From Heliobacterium chlorum (GTDB lineage Bacteria; Bacillota; Desulfitobacteriia; Heliobacteriales; Heliobacteriaceae), in contig NZ_JACVHF010000024.1 in assembly GCF_014502795.1 (NCBI RefSeq), positions 1-41,989 on the forward strand: a stretch of DNA of 41,989 nt, in the 5' to 3' direction. Positions 1 through 9,018 of the stretch are shown one piece after another; positions within the stretch are counted from its first letter, which is position 1; the number at the start of each line of letters is the position of its first letter. Both the position numbers and the translations under genes were made by a program. The notes beneath the pieces were generated by a model. The model was given only the letters and a program-made list of their open reading frames with translations. It was not told the DNA's origin and did not search any database.

Positions 1-1
1 A

Positions 2-77
2 TGGTGATCCATGCTGGACTCGAACCAGCGACACCCTGATTAAAAGTCAGGTGCTCTACCAACTGAGCTAATGGATC
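2..77 (-). tRNA. tRNA-Lys (TTT)
   Basis: Read on the minus strand this folds as a standard cloverleaf. The 7-bp acceptor stem is GATCCAT/ATGGATC, the D-arm holds TAGCTCAGTTGG, the anticodon loop is CTTTTAA (anticodon TTT), the T-arm is GCTGG-TTCGAGT-CCAGC, the discriminator is A, and CCA is encoded. It is the last gene of a five-tRNA operon. Confidence 0.96.
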
Positions 78-83
78 ATTAGA

Positions 84-168
<85 letters not shown>

Positions 169-174
169 GATGGA

Positions 175-250
<76 letters not shown>

Positions 251-253
251 AAA

Positions 254-330
<77 letters not shown>

Positions 331-339
331 AAATTTTAT

Positions 340-414
340 TGGAGGCGGCACCCAGATTCGAACTGGGGAATAAAGGTTTTGCAGACCTTTGCCTTACCAC
401 TTGGCGATGCCGCC
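340..414 (-). tRNA. tRNA-Cys (GCA)
   Basis: A 75-nt cloverleaf. The acceptor stem is GGCGGCA/TGCCGCC and the anticodon loop is CTGCAAA (anticodon GCA). The discriminator is U, the usual identity base of tRNA-Cys, and CCA is encoded. It is the first gene of the operon, nearest the promoter. Confidence 0.96.
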
Positions 415-433
415 GTCGTCCTGACGAGATATA

Positions 434-462
434 AATTTATCAGATAATCGCCGAAGTGTCAA
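434..462 (-). promoter_or_regulatory. Promoter of the tRNA operon
   Basis: On the minus strand, TTGACA (457-462) and TAAATT (434-439) are separated by exactly 17 bases, and the -10 lies 19 bases before the first tRNA. This is a strong sigma-A type promoter for a Cys-Val-Phe-Tyr-Lys transcript. Confidence 0.8.
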
Positions 463-616
463 ATGTATTTTTTGGTAACCAGCTAACTTTTTTCGGAAAA
501 CCTTATTCATCAATGGTACCACTTTTATAGTGAGACACCTTACTCTTAAAATATCATGAAACCTTTATCGTTTGGCAGCTCTTGACCTTAGATTCAAGAT
601 TCTACACCAATAGAAG

Positions 617-652
617 ATGGGAAGCAAGGCCAAATAATTGGTCTGCTTCCCA
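617..652 (-). terminator. Candidate terminator after gltD
   Basis: The arms ATGGGAAGCA and TGCTTCCCAT form a 10-bp stem, with GGCCAA/TTGGTC pairing inside it. The hairpin lies 63 bases past the gltD stop. The following tract on the minus strand is not a clean U-run, so this could be another 3' structure. The rest of 415-714 holds only the tRNA promoter and AT-rich sequence without a gene. Confidence 0.45.
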
Positions 653-714
653 TTAATATACTATTCAGAGGTTAACTATCTAGGGTTCCCTGCAAATACT
701 ATGCACTAAAAAAA

Positions 715-2199
715 CTATTTTAGATTCGTCGTCCCCATCAAATACTTATCCACTTCCCGCGCAGCGCCACGGCCTTCGCTGACGGCCCAGACGACGAGGG
801 ACTGGCCACGGCGCATGTCGCCGGCGGCAAAGACGCCTTCTACGTTGGTGGCGAAAGAACCGAATTCAGCTTTGACGTTGGAACGGGGGTCCCGGTCGAC
901 GCCGAGTTGGGCGAGCAGTTGGTCTTCGGGGCCGAGGAAGCCCATCGCTAAGAGGACCAGTTGAGCCGGCCAGACTTTTTCGGTGCCGGCGATTTCTTTC
1001 GGAATCATGCGGCCCTGTTCGTCTTTGACCCATTCGATCTGGACAGTATGGACTTCTTTGACATGACCGTTTTCATCGCCGACGAATTTCTTCGTGGTGA
1101 TGCAGTAGTTCCGCGGATCGGCTCCATAGAGGGCGATCGCTTCCTCTTGACCATAGTCAACCTTATGCACCCGGGGGAACTGCGGCCAGGGGTTGTTCGC
1201 GGCCCGTTCCAAGGGCAGTTGAGGCATGATCTCGAGTTGGTAGACGCTGTTGCATTGGTGACGGATGGAGGTGCCGACGCAGTCGGTACCGGTATCACCG
1301 CCGCCGATGACGATGACGTCCTTGCCTTCGGCAGAGATGAAGTTTCCATCTTTGTGCTCTGAGTCGAGGAGGCTCTTCGTATTGGCCGCCAGGAACTCCA
1401 TAGCGAAGTGGACCCCTTTGAGGTTCCGGCCTTCGACAGGCAGGTCACGGGGCTTGGTGGAGCCACCACAGAGGACGACAGCGTCAAATTCGGCTTTCAG
1501 TTTGTCTACAGGGTAGTCTTTGCCGACTTCACAGCTGGTGACGACATTGACGCCTTCGGCGATCATGAGGTCGACACGGCGCTGGACGACTTTCTTGTCC
1601 AGCTTCATGTTGGGGATACCGTACATGAGCAAGCCGCCAACCCGATCAGACCGCTCGAAGAGGGTGACACTGTGACCGGCTTTGTTCAGTTGGTCGGCTG
1701 CAGCGAGGCCCGAAGGACCGGAGCCGATGACAGCCACTTTTTTGCCTGTGCGAACAGCCGGCGGGTTGGGCACTTGCCAGCCTTCCTCATAGGCTTTATC
1801 GATGATAGAGCATTCGATGTTTTTGATGGTGACCGGGTTGGTTGCCAGGCCGGCGGTGCAGGCGCCTTCACAAGGAGCCGGGCAGACGCGGCCGGTGAAT
1901 TCAGGGAAGCTGCTGGTCTTGCGCAGGCGCATCCAGGCTTCCTTCCAGAGGCCCCGGTAAACGAGATCGTTCCATTCGGGGGTCAGGTTATGCAAGGGAC
2001 ATCCGGAGACCATGCCGTTGATCATCATGCCGGTGTGGCAGAAGGGAACGCCGCAGTCCATGCAGCGTGACCCTTGTTTTTTCAGTTCTTCTTCAGACAG
2101 GTGGTAGTGGAATTCTCCCCAGTCTTTAATCCGTTCCAGCGGCTCCCGGTCGGCGGGAAGCTGGCGTGTATAATCCATAAATCCAGTCGGTTTGCCCAT
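715..2199 (-). CDS. gltD: Glutamate synthase (GOGAT), small subunit
   Basis: The small subunit takes electrons from NAD(P)H through FAD and passes them via iron-sulfur centres to GltB for glutamine plus 2-oxoglutarate to two glutamates. The 494-residue length is normal for the family. The N-terminal third has the cysteine sets [12 protein letters not shown] and [10 protein letters not shown] that bind the [4Fe-4S] clusters. A FAD Rossmann motif ([15 protein letters not shown]) follows near residue 157, and a second nucleotide-binding motif ([11 protein letters not shown]) lies near residue 297. The C-terminal FAD-contact motif [18 protein letters not shown] is intact. The ATG follows AGGAGG at good spacing. 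It lies 105 bases after gltB on the same strand, presumably in one transcript. Cofactor preference (NADPH or NADH) cannot be read from sequence alone. Confidence 0.95.
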   Translation of the reverse strand: MGKPTGFMDYTRQLPADREPLERIKDWGEFHYHLSEEELKKQGSRCMDCGVPFCHTGMMINGMVSGCPLHNLTPEWNDLVYRGLWKEAWMRLRKTSSFPEFTGRVCPAPCEGACTAGLATNPVTIKNIECSIIDKAYEEGWQVPNPPAVRTGKKVAVIGSGPSGLAAADQLNKAGHSVTLFERSDRVGGLLMYGIPNMKLDKKVVQRRVDLMIAEGVNVVTSCEVGKDYPVDKLKAEFDAVVLCGGSTKPRDLPVEGRNLKGVHFAMEFLAANTKSLLDSEHKDGNFISAEGKDVIVIGGGDTGTDCVGTSIRHQCNSVYQLEIMPQLPLERAANNPWPQFPRVHKVDYGQEEAIALYGADPRNYCITTKKFVGDENGHVKEVHTVQIEWVKDEQGRMIPKEIAGTEKVWPAQLVLLAMGFLGPEDQLLAQLGVDRDPRSNVKAEFGSFATNVEGVFAAGDMRRGQSLVVWAVSEGRGAAREVDKYLMGTTNLK

Positions 2200-2250
2200 G
2201 GCCGTTCCTCCTACATTTATTCAATTTCCGATTCTGCCGACATGTTCCGC

Positions 2251-2290
2251 TCGAATCGCCTGCACCGCTTCCTAGGGGCAGGCGATTCGA
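2251..2290 (-). other. Perfect 13-bp hairpin between gltB and gltD
   Basis: The arms TCGAATCGCCTGC (2251-2263) and GCAGGCGATTCGA (2278-2290) are perfectly complementary around a 14-base loop. No U-run follows on the minus strand, so this is unlikely to be a full terminator. An mRNA-stabilising or processing element that sets the GltB:GltD ratio is a reasonable guess. Confidence 0.55.
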
Positions 2291-2304
2291 ATTTTGTCAG
2301 CAGA

Positions 2305-5300
2305 TCAGTTCCCGCCGACGCGAGACTTATCGTTTTTGTTTTCTTCAAAGGCGGCCATGATGGCTTTTTCGCCGCTTAAGCCCGCCTGGTTGGCGCGCTC
2401 GATGGCTTCCAGCATCCGCTTGTAGTCTTTGGGAATGACTTTGACGATCTTCGCGAGGCTCGCCGTCCAGTCTTCCAACAGGTTGCGGCCTACGCTGCTG
2501 CCGGTGTACTGGACATGGTTTTCGATCATGCCCTTGACTTCCTGGATCTCAGCCTCGATTTCGAGCGTTTCCAGGGAGACCATCTCTTTGTTGACGCGGT
2601 TCGCGAACTGACCGTCTACATCGAGGACATAGGCGACGCCGCCGGACATACCGGCTGCAAAGTTCCGACCTGTTTTGCCGAGGACGACGACACGACCGCC
2701 AGTCATGTATTCACAGCCGTGATCGCCGACACCTTCGACGACAGCCTTAACGCCGGAGTTGCGGACGCAGAAGCGTTCGCCGGCGACGCCACGGATATAA
2801 GCTTCACCGGAGGTTGCACCATAGAAGTTGACGTTACCGGTGATGATATTTTCTTCAGGGACGAAATCAGCTTTGGCCGAGGGGAAGACGACCAGCTTGC
2901 CGCCGGAGAGGCCTTTGCCGAAGTAGTCGTTGGCATCACCTTCGAGGATAAGGGTCATACCTTTGGGCACAAAGGCGCCAAAGCTTTGACCGGCAGAGCC
3001 TTCGAAGTACAGCTTGATGGTGTCTTCGGGCAAGCCTTGACCGCCATAACGGCGAGTCACTTCACTACCCAGGATGGTACCGGCGACACGGTCGGTGTTC
3101 TTGACTTTGAGTTTGCCTTCGACCTTGTCTCCCCGTTCGAGGGCGCGGCGGCACATGGGTACGAGTTCACGCATGTCGAGGGATTTATCGAGGCCATGAT
3201 CCTGAGAGTGGCTGCAGTAGCGACCCACGGTCTCCGGTACGTTGGGCTGGAAGAGCAGCGCCGAGAGGTCGATGTTTTGGGTTTTCCAATGTTTAATGGC
3301 ATCGTTGACTTCCAGGACATCGGTACGGCCTACCATCTCGTCGATGGTGCGGAAGCCGAGTTCCGCCATGTATTCACGCATTTCTTGGGCGATAAAGCGC
3401 ATGAAGTTGACCAAATGCTCAGGATCGCCGGTGAATTTCTTCCGCAGTTCGGGGTTTTGGGTGGCCACACCGACGGGGCAGGTGTCGAGGTTGCAGACGC
3501 GCATCATGACGCAGCCCAGAACGACGAGGGGAGCAGTAGCAAAACCGAATTCTTCGGCACCGAGCAATGCAGCCATAACGACATCGCGTCCGGTCAGCAG
3601 TTTGCCGTCTGTTTCCACGACGATGCGGTCACGGAGGTTGTTGAGAAGCAAGGTCTGATGGGTTTCGGCGAGGCCTAGTTCCCAAGGCAGGCCGGCATGG
3701 CGGATACTGGTCCGCGGGGAAGCGCCGGTGCCGCCGTCATAACCGGAGATGAGCACCACGTCGGCCCGGCCTTTCGCCACACCGGCGGCGATGGTGCCGA
3801 CGCCGACTTCAGAGACGAGCTTCACGTTGATGCGAGCCCGGGGGTTAGCATTTTTCAGGTCGTGAATCAGTTCGGCCAAGTCTTCGATGGAGTAGATGTC
3901 ATGGTGGGGCGGCGGCGAGATAAGGCCGACGCCGGCCGTGGTGCCGCGGACTTTGGCCACCCAGGGATAGACTTTAGCTCCAGGGAGCTGACCGCCTTCA
4001 CCCGGCTTGGCGCCTTGGGCCATCTTGATCTGGATTTCGTCGGCATTGACCAGATAGTGGCTGGTGACGCCGAAACGGCCGGAAGCGACCTGTTTGATGG
4101 CACTCCGTTTCCAGTCGCCGTTCGCTTCTTTGACAAAGCGGGCCGGGTCTTCGCCGCCTTCACCGGTGTTGCTCTTGCCGCCGATGCGGTTCATGGCGAT
4201 GGCCATCGCTTCATGGGCTTCCTGGCTGATGGAGCCGAAGGACATAGCGCCGGTTTTGAAGCGCCGGCAGATCGATTCGACCGATTCCACTTCATCGATG
4301 GAAATGGGGTTCTTTTTACTAAACTTCAGCAAGCCCCGGAGCGTTTTCAGCTTCTGGGTCTGATCGTCGAGGGCAGCCGAGTACTTCTTGAACAGTTTGT
4401 AGTCATTCGCACGGCAGGCGCTCTGTAGGTTCGTGATCGATTCAGGGTTGAAGAGGTGTTCTTCCCCGTCGGTACGCCACTGGCTGACAGAACCGGTGTC
4501 GAGGGTCATGTCTCGGCCAGGCTGGTCGTTGAAGGCACGCCAATGCCGCATTTCCGCTTCTTTGGCGATCTCGGCCAGGCCGACGCCGCCGATCCGGGAG
4601 GGGGTCCAGGTGAAATATTTATCGATGACATCCTGGCTAATGCCGACGCTTTCAAAGATCTGGGCGCCGCGATAGCTCTGGATGGTGGAGATGCCCATCT
4701 TGGACAGGACTTTGACGACGCCTTTGCTGGCGCTCTTGATATAGTTTTTGACGGCTTCTTTATGGGTCAGACCCGTCATCATGCCCTGGCGGATCATGTC
4801 ATCAAGGGTTTCGAAAGCCATGTAGGGGTTGATGGCGCTGACGCCGTAGCCGAGAAGCAAGGCAAAGTGGTGCACTTCCCGAGGCTCGCCCGATTCTAAG
4901 AGCAGGCTCGCTTTCAGGCGGGTACCTTTGCGGATCAGGTGGTGGTGCAGGCAGGAGACAGCCAGCAACGCAGGGATGGGCGCTTTGTCCTTATCGATGC
5001 CGCGGTCAGAAAGGATGAGCAGATTGGCACCGTCAGCGATCGCTTGGTCAGCGGCGCTGCACAGTTCATCGAGGGCTTTTTCCAAACCGGCACTGCCCTC
5101 TTTAACGGTATAGAGGATAGGCAAGGTGGCTGATTTGAAGCCGCCTTGTTGGACAAAGCGCAGCTTGGCCAGTTCTTCATTGCTGAGCACCGGTGCTTTG
5201 ATGTGAATCTGGTGGCAGCTTTCCGGTTCCGGTTTGAGCAGGTTTTTCTCCGGTCCGATAGTAGTGCCGGAAGCCGTGATGATCTCTTCACGGATGGCAT

Positions 5301-6927
5301 CGATGGGCGGGTTGGTGACCTGAGCGAAGAGTTGCTTAAAGTAGTTATAGAGAAGCTGCGGCTTATCAGAAAGAACCGCCAGCGGCGCATCGTTGCCCAT
5401 GGCGCCAATCGGGTCAACGCCGTTTTTACCCATCGGTTCGATGGTCTTGGTCAGTTCTTCGTAGGTGTAGCCAAAAGCCTGCTGGCGAAGGAGCACGCTG
5501 TCATGATCCGGTTCCGGCACTTCCGGTGCGTCAGCCAGATCTTCCAGATGGGTCATGTGCTCATCGAGCCAAGCCCGGTAGGGCTGCTCAGCGGCCATGG
5601 TGTTTTTCAGTTCATCATCGCTGATGATACGGCCTTCTTCTGTGTCGACGAGGAGCATACGACCGGGACGAAGGCGCTCTTTAATAGCGACGTTTTCGGC
5701 GGGCACTTCGAGCACGCCCACTTCAGAAGAGAGGATGATCATGTCATCCTTGGTGACATAGTAACGGGCCGGACGGAGGCCGTTGCGGTCCAGAGCGGCG
5801 CCGATGTATCGGCCGTCGGAGAAGACGACAGCAGCGGGGCCGTCCCAGGGCTCCATCATGCAGCTATGGAATTCGTAAAAGGCCTTTTTCTCATCGCTCA
5901 TGCTTTCATGATTGGCCCAGGGTTCAGGGATCATCATCATGGCAGCATGGGGCAAGGAGCGGCCGGTCAGGTAGAGGAATTCGAGGCAGTTATCAAACAT
6001 GGCCGAGTCGCTGCCATCGGTGTCGATGACGGGCATGACCTTCGCCAGGTCGTCACCGAAGAGATCGGACTGGCACATGGCCTGGCGGGCATGCATCCAG
6101 TTGACGTTGCCGCGCAGGGTGTTGATTTCGCCGTTATGGATCATATAGCGGTTGGGGTGAGCCCGTTCCCAGCTGGGGAAGGTGTTCGTGCTGAAACGGG
6201 AGTGGACGAGAGCCAGCGCTGTTTCGATGGCCGGGTCTTTCAGTTCCACAAAGTATTTATCGACTTGGGCCGGCGTAAGCATGCCCTTATAAACGATAGT
6301 CCGAGAGGAGAGGCTCGAGAAATAGAAGTAGTTGCCGCCGGCCATATTGGCATGGCGGATCTCATTTTCGGCCCGCTTGCGGATGACATAGAGTTTGCGC
6401 TCTACTGCTTGGGCGTCGCCGCCAGCCAGCTTGGCTTTCGTCGCAGCATCGGCTTCAATGAAGACCTGGCGAACAAAAGGTTCAGCCGCTTTGGCCACTT
6501 CCCCGAGGGAAGAGTTATCCGTGGGGACGGTCCGCCAGCCGAGGAGGGTTTGGCCTTCTTCGGCGATGATCCGCTCCAGGGCTTGTTCACAATTAGCCCG
6601 TTGTTCCGGGTCTGGAGGCAAGAAGAGCATGCCGACACCATATTGCCCAGGGGTGGGAAGAGTGACGTTCACGGCGGCACATTCGCGCTCCATGAAGGTG
6701 TGGGGGATTTGCATCAAAATCCCTGCACCGTCACCGGTATTTGTTTCCGCGCCTTGACCGCCCCGGTGATCCAAGTTGATGAGGACAGTCAGGGCTTGGT
6801 GGACGATCTCGTTGGACTTTTTCCCCTTGATATTGGCGATAAAACCAATGCCACAGGCATCACGCTCAAACTGGGGGTCGTAGAGACCCTGTTTGGGGGG
6901 CAAGCCGATCAAGTTCTTCTCTTGCAA
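2305..6927 (-). CDS. gltB: Glutamate synthase (GOGAT), large subunit
   Basis: This enzyme makes two glutamates from glutamine and 2-oxoglutarate in ammonia assimilation. At 1540 residues it has the full bacterial length. Domains in order are: a class II glutamine amidotransferase domain (about 25-430), whose nucleophile Cys25 sits in ERDACGIGF after a short propeptide that is removed in this family; a central linking domain; an FMN (beta/alpha)8 synthase domain (about 820-1220) with the [3Fe-4S] cysteines of CNLDTCPVG; and the C-terminal GXGXG beta-helix ([19 protein letters not shown]). The start is TTG: AAGGAG lies nine bases before it and Cys25 falls at the expected distance. A leader of at least 150 bases precedes it. 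GltD is encoded downstream. Confidence 0.96.
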   Translation of the reverse strand: MQEKNLIGLPPKQGLYDPQFERDACGIGFIANIKGKKSNEIVHQALTVLINLDHRGGQGAETNTGDGAGILMQIPHTFMERECAAVNVTLPTPGQYGVGMLFLPPDPEQRANCEQALERIIAEEGQTLLGWRTVPTDNSSLGEVAKAAEPFVRQVFIEADAATKAKLAGGDAQAVERKLYVIRKRAENEIRHANMAGGNYFYFSSLSSRTIVYKGMLTPAQVDKYFVELKDPAIETALALVHSRFSTNTFPSWERAHPNRYMIHNGEINTLRGNVNWMHARQAMCQSDLFGDDLAKVMPVIDTDGSDSAMFDNCLEFLYLTGRSLPHAAMMMIPEPWANHESMSDEKKAFYEFHSCMMEPWDGPAAVVFSDGRYIGAALDRNGLRPARYYVTKDDMIILSSEVGVLEVPAENVAIKERLRPGRMLLVDTEEGRIISDDELKNTMAAEQPYRAWLDEHMTHLEDLADAPEVPEPDHDSVLLRQQAFGYTYEELTKTIEPMGKNGVDPIGAMGNDAPLAVLSDKPQLLYNYFKQLFAQVTNPPIDAIREEIITASGTTIGPEKNLLKPEPESCHQIHIKAPVLSNEELAKLRFVQQGGFKSATLPILYTVKEGSAGLEKALDELCSAADQAIADGANLLILSDRGIDKDKAPIPALLAVSCLHHHLIRKGTRLKASLLLESGEPREVHHFALLLGYGVSAINPYMAFETLDDMIRQGMMTGLTHKEAVKNYIKSASKGVVKVLSKMGISTIQSYRGAQIFESVGISQDVIDKYFTWTPSRIGGVGLAEIAKEAEMRHWRAFNDQPGRDMTLDTGSVSQWRTDGEEHLFNPESITNLQSACRANDYKLFKKYSAALDDQTQKLKTLRGLLKFSKKNPISIDEVESVESICRRFKTGAMSFGSISQEAHEAMAIAMNRIGGKSNTGEGGEDPARFVKEANGDWKRSAIKQVASGRFGVTSHYLVNADEIQIKMAQGAKPGEGGQLPGAKVYPWVAKVRGTTAGVGLISPPPHHDIYSIEDLAELIHDLKNANPRARINVKLVSEVGVGTIAAGVAKGRADVVLISGYDGGTGASPRTSIRHAGLPWELGLAETHQTLLLNNLRDRIVVETDGKLLTGRDVVMAALLGAEEFGFATAPLVVLGCVMMRVCNLDTCPVGVATQNPELRKKFTGDPEHLVNFMRFIAQEMREYMAELGFRTIDEMVGRTDVLEVNDAIKHWKTQNIDLSALLFQPNVPETVGRYCSHSQDHGLDKSLDMRELVPMCRRALERGDKVEGKLKVKNTDRVAGTILGSEVTRRYGGQGLPEDTIKLYFEGSAGQSFGAFVPKGMTLILEGDANDYFGKGLSGGKLVVFPSAKADFVPEENIITGNVNFYGATSGEAYIRGVAGERFCVRNSGVKAVVEGVGDHGCEYMTGGRVVVLGKTGRNFAAGMSGGVAYVLDVDGQFANRVNKEMVSLETLEIEAEIQEVKGMIENHVQYTGSSVGRNLLEDWTASLAKIVKVIPKDYKRMLEAIERANQAGLSGEKAIMAAFEENKNDKSRVGGN

Positions 6928-7090
6928 TCTCTTTCTCTCCTTTTGCTTGATAAGCAGCTATATAAACAACCCGACGTGAGGTTGGATGGACACACCCCAG
7001 TGCGGGACTCCCAGCAGGACACGCTTCACAGTCGGATTGGCTTGCCCTTACCTACCACCGTAGGGTGGTGAATTTCTTCATAACATTATA
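6928..7090 (-). promoter_or_regulatory. gltB leader with -10 element and structured 5' UTR
   Basis: On the minus strand a TATAAT (7085-7090) is followed by about 150 bases of GC-rich leader before the TTG start. The leader contains the perfect hairpin ACCACC-CTAC-GGTGGT and a second imperfect stem whose arms begin CCCGCACTGG and end CGTCGGG. No good -35 pairs with the TATAAT. I could not match the leader to a riboswitch consensus I know. It could be an attenuator, a metabolite sensor or simple UTR structure. Confidence 0.4.
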
Positions 7091-7287
7091 GCAATAATAC
7101 AGAGAGATTTGGAGACTGAATGCTGTTAATCGCAGGAAAAATGGTGGGAAACCGCATAAGTATATTGTATACTTCCACTGAAAGGCCTGTTTGAGCGTCT
7201 GTATACTGTATATATTGGAAGACATATGTATAGAAATACAACAAGTTTGTGAAGCTGTTCATTATGTAATTTCTCAACGGATCGTTG

Positions 7288-7316
7288 AATATATGATACA
7301 TTAACCTTTGTCTCAA
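7288..7316 (-). promoter_or_regulatory. Possible distal gltB promoter
   Basis: TTGAGA (7311-7316) and TATATT (7288-7293) on the minus strand are exactly 17 bases apart in AT-rich sequence. If it is used, the gltB leader would be about 350 nt long. The stretch 7091-7412 holds no convincing gene. Confidence 0.35.
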
Positions 7317-7333
7317 ATACTTTATTTCACTAT

Positions 7334-7361
7334 TTGCGTCATTAAACATTTTGGTTATTAA
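7334..7361 (+). promoter_or_regulatory. Possible promoter of the UPF0178 gene
   Basis: TTGCGT (7334-7339) and TATTAA (7356-7361) are spaced by 16 bases on the plus strand. They end about 50 bases before the start codon of the next gene. The match is moderate. Confidence 0.3.
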
Positions 7362-7412
7362 TGACCGAAGAATTGATCCCTTTAATAAACTACCACTGTT
7401 GCGGAGGTACCC

Positions 7413-7874
7413 ATGAAAATTATCATCGATGCCGATGCCTGTCCTCGGTCAGTGCTACAGATATGTCTGCTGCTCGGAGAAAGGTATGATGTTCCTGTAT
7501 GGACCGTGGCCAGTTACCGTCACCAGATTGATTCGGAGAATCATGTCACTGTAGGCGGCGGTCCCCAGGAGACAGATATCAAGATGATGAACCTGTCCGA
7601 AGCGGGCGATGTGGCCGTCACGCAAGACTGGGGACTGGCGGCGATGCTGCTGGGAAAACAGGTTCACTGTATGAGTCCGGGCGGGCGCGAATACCAGAGC
7701 GGCAACATCGAGTTCATGTTGGAAGAACGGGAGATGAAAGCCCGCTTTCGCCGGGGCGGCGGACGGACAAAAGGGCCGAAAAAAAGGAGCGCCAATGATG
7801 ATCAGCGCTTCGGTCAGTGCCTCGATAGGATATTGCAGCGAAAAACAGTCGTTGATTCCGAAGAAGCCGAATGA
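7413..7874 (+). CDS. UPF0178 (YaiI/YqxD, DUF188) family protein
   Basis: A small soluble protein of 153 residues, typical of the YaiI/YqxD family. The N-terminus [11 protein letters not shown] and the later [11 protein letters not shown] are the family signature. Both resemble the acidic metal-site patches of PIN-like nuclease folds, so a nuclease-related role is inferred, but no activity is established that I know of. The C-terminus (about 108-130) is very basic ([15 protein letters not shown]), which would suit nucleic-acid contact. GGAGG precedes the ATG by a short spacer. It is a single plus-strand gene between minus-strand operons. Confidence 0.85.
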   Translation: MKIIIDADACPRSVLQICLLLGERYDVPVWTVASYRHQIDSENHVTVGGGPQETDIKMMNLSEAGDVAVTQDWGLAAMLLGKQVHCMSPGGREYQSGNIEFMLEEREMKARFRRGGGRTKGPKKRSANDDQRFGQCLDRILQRKTVVDSEEAE

Positions 7875-7932
7875 TTTCGTGGAAAAGGCTCCTCCTGTGC
7901 GATGGCCGGCGTACTTGCTTTATTTGAAATAC

Positions 7933-9018
7933 TTATATTCCTCTTGCGGAGCGCCTGCGGCCAGCCGGTTCGTCCGGTACTTGTATACTTCCGCTGACGA
8001 TATCGTTCTGAATAGCTTCCAACCGGCGATTCATCGGCCCTACCTTCGCCTGGTTATACTCGTTTACTGCATAACCGACACCGTTTTCGGGAATGCCCAA
8101 TTCCATGTAGCCGCCTTTCAATTCTCCTTGAAGGGCGGCTTTAATGATCTCGTAGACACCCAGATCGACCCGTTTAATCATGCTAGTGAGGATGTACGGG
8201 CGCTGCCCTGGCGACACCATCATCGATTGATCCGAATCGACACCGATCACTAGCTTCTTGCGAGCTTCCGCAGCCTTGATCACACCGGCACCTGACCCGC
8301 CGGCCGCCGTGTAGATCACATCTGTGCCAAAGTCGTATTGATGGAGTGCTAACTCCTCGGCCCGATCAGGATTTTGAAAAGCTTTCACATCCGGTCCGAT
8401 GTAATCAACGTATACAGCGATGGCTGGATTGATGGCATGTGCGCCTGCAACGAAACCCGCTTCAAACTTATGAATGACGTCGTTATCAGCACCGCCAATA
8501 AAACCGACCTTTCCCGTTGTACTCTGCATCGCGGCGGCAGCTCCGACGAGGTAGGACCCTTCCTGTTCCCGAAAGCGAAGGCACAGAATGTTACCGTCAG
8601 CCGCTAAATCGGGGATGTAGCCGTCAATCACGACAAAAGTCGTCTCCGGAAAGTCCTTTGCCACTTCTTGAACCGGTTTTGTGAACGTATAGCTGGCGCA
8701 GATGACCAGATTCGTTTTACTTTCCCCCTGCAGTCTTAATAACAATTCCCGGTTGTCACCGCCATTGGAAACGGCAAAAGTTTGGAGATTCACACGATCG
8801 CCTAACTCCGCCTTGGCCCAGTCTGCACCGTTTGAGGCCATATCGTTGAAGGCACGGTCACCCCTGCCACCGGGATCATGGAGCAGCGTGACCTTCAAGC
8901 TGCCGGGGTTCATCGGAGCTTGAGGCAGACATCCGGTCAAAAAGATTAAGAGGCTCATGATTACGCTTGCTACGAGCCATCGCATCGGCCAACCTGTCCT
9001 GGTTTGTTTTTGCCTCAA
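7933..9018 (-). CDS. BMP/PnrA-family substrate-binding lipoprotein (orphan)
   Basis: A 361-residue lipoprotein. A hydrophobic signal (about 14-28) ends in the lipobox LTGC, with the lipidated Cys near residue 30. The mature part is a periplasmic-binding fold of the basic membrane protein family (PF02608), with VTLLHDPGGRGDRAFNDMA at the start and a central GKVGFIGGADNDVIHKFEAG. Relatives (PnrA, BmpA, RbsB-like) bind nucleosides or similar ligands for ABC uptake. B. subtilis Med is a regulatory member. No permease or ATPase gene is adjacent. Instead the TTG start overlaps the stop of the upstream GGDEF/EAL gene (shared TTGA), with AGGAGG inside that gene's 3' end. Translational coupling suggests a sensory partnership rather than transport; the ligand is unknown. 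Confidence 0.88.
   Translation of the reverse strand: MRQKQTRTGWPMRWLVASVIMSLLIFLTGCLPQAPMNPGSLKVTLLHDPGGRGDRAFNDMASNGADWAKAELGDRVNLQTFAVSNGGDNRELLLRLQGESKTNLVICASYTFTKPVQEVAKDFPETTFVVIDGYIPDLAADGNILCLRFREQEGSYLVGAAAAMQSTTGKVGFIGGADNDVIHKFEAGFVAGAHAINPAIAVYVDYIGPDVKAFQNPDRAEELALHQYDFGTDVIYTAAGGSGAGVIKAAEARKKLVIGVDSDQSMMVSPGQRPYILTSMIKRVDLGVYEIIKAALQGELKGGYMELGIPENGVGYAVNEYNQAKVGPMNRRLEAIQNDIVSGSIQVPDEPAGRRRSARGI

Noticed and set aside
5146-7071. A 641-codon open frame on the plus strand, and shorter ones at 2515-3678 and 3697-4428
   Set aside because: They lie antisense to gltB, whose domains are intact across the whole length. The long antisense frames follow from codon bias, have no ribosome site and show no recognisable motifs.
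6928-7090. T-box, cobalamin or c-di-GMP riboswitch in the gltB leader
   Set aside because: The AGGGTGG that appears here is on the wrong strand and is not followed by ACCGCG. I could not place the cobalamin core or GEMM motifs, so no class is named.
7086-7349. An 87-codon open frame on the minus strand between gltB and the UPF0178 gene
   Set aside because: It is AT-rich with no ribosome site, has a Tyr/Ile/Phe-heavy composition, and overlaps the likely gltB promoter region.
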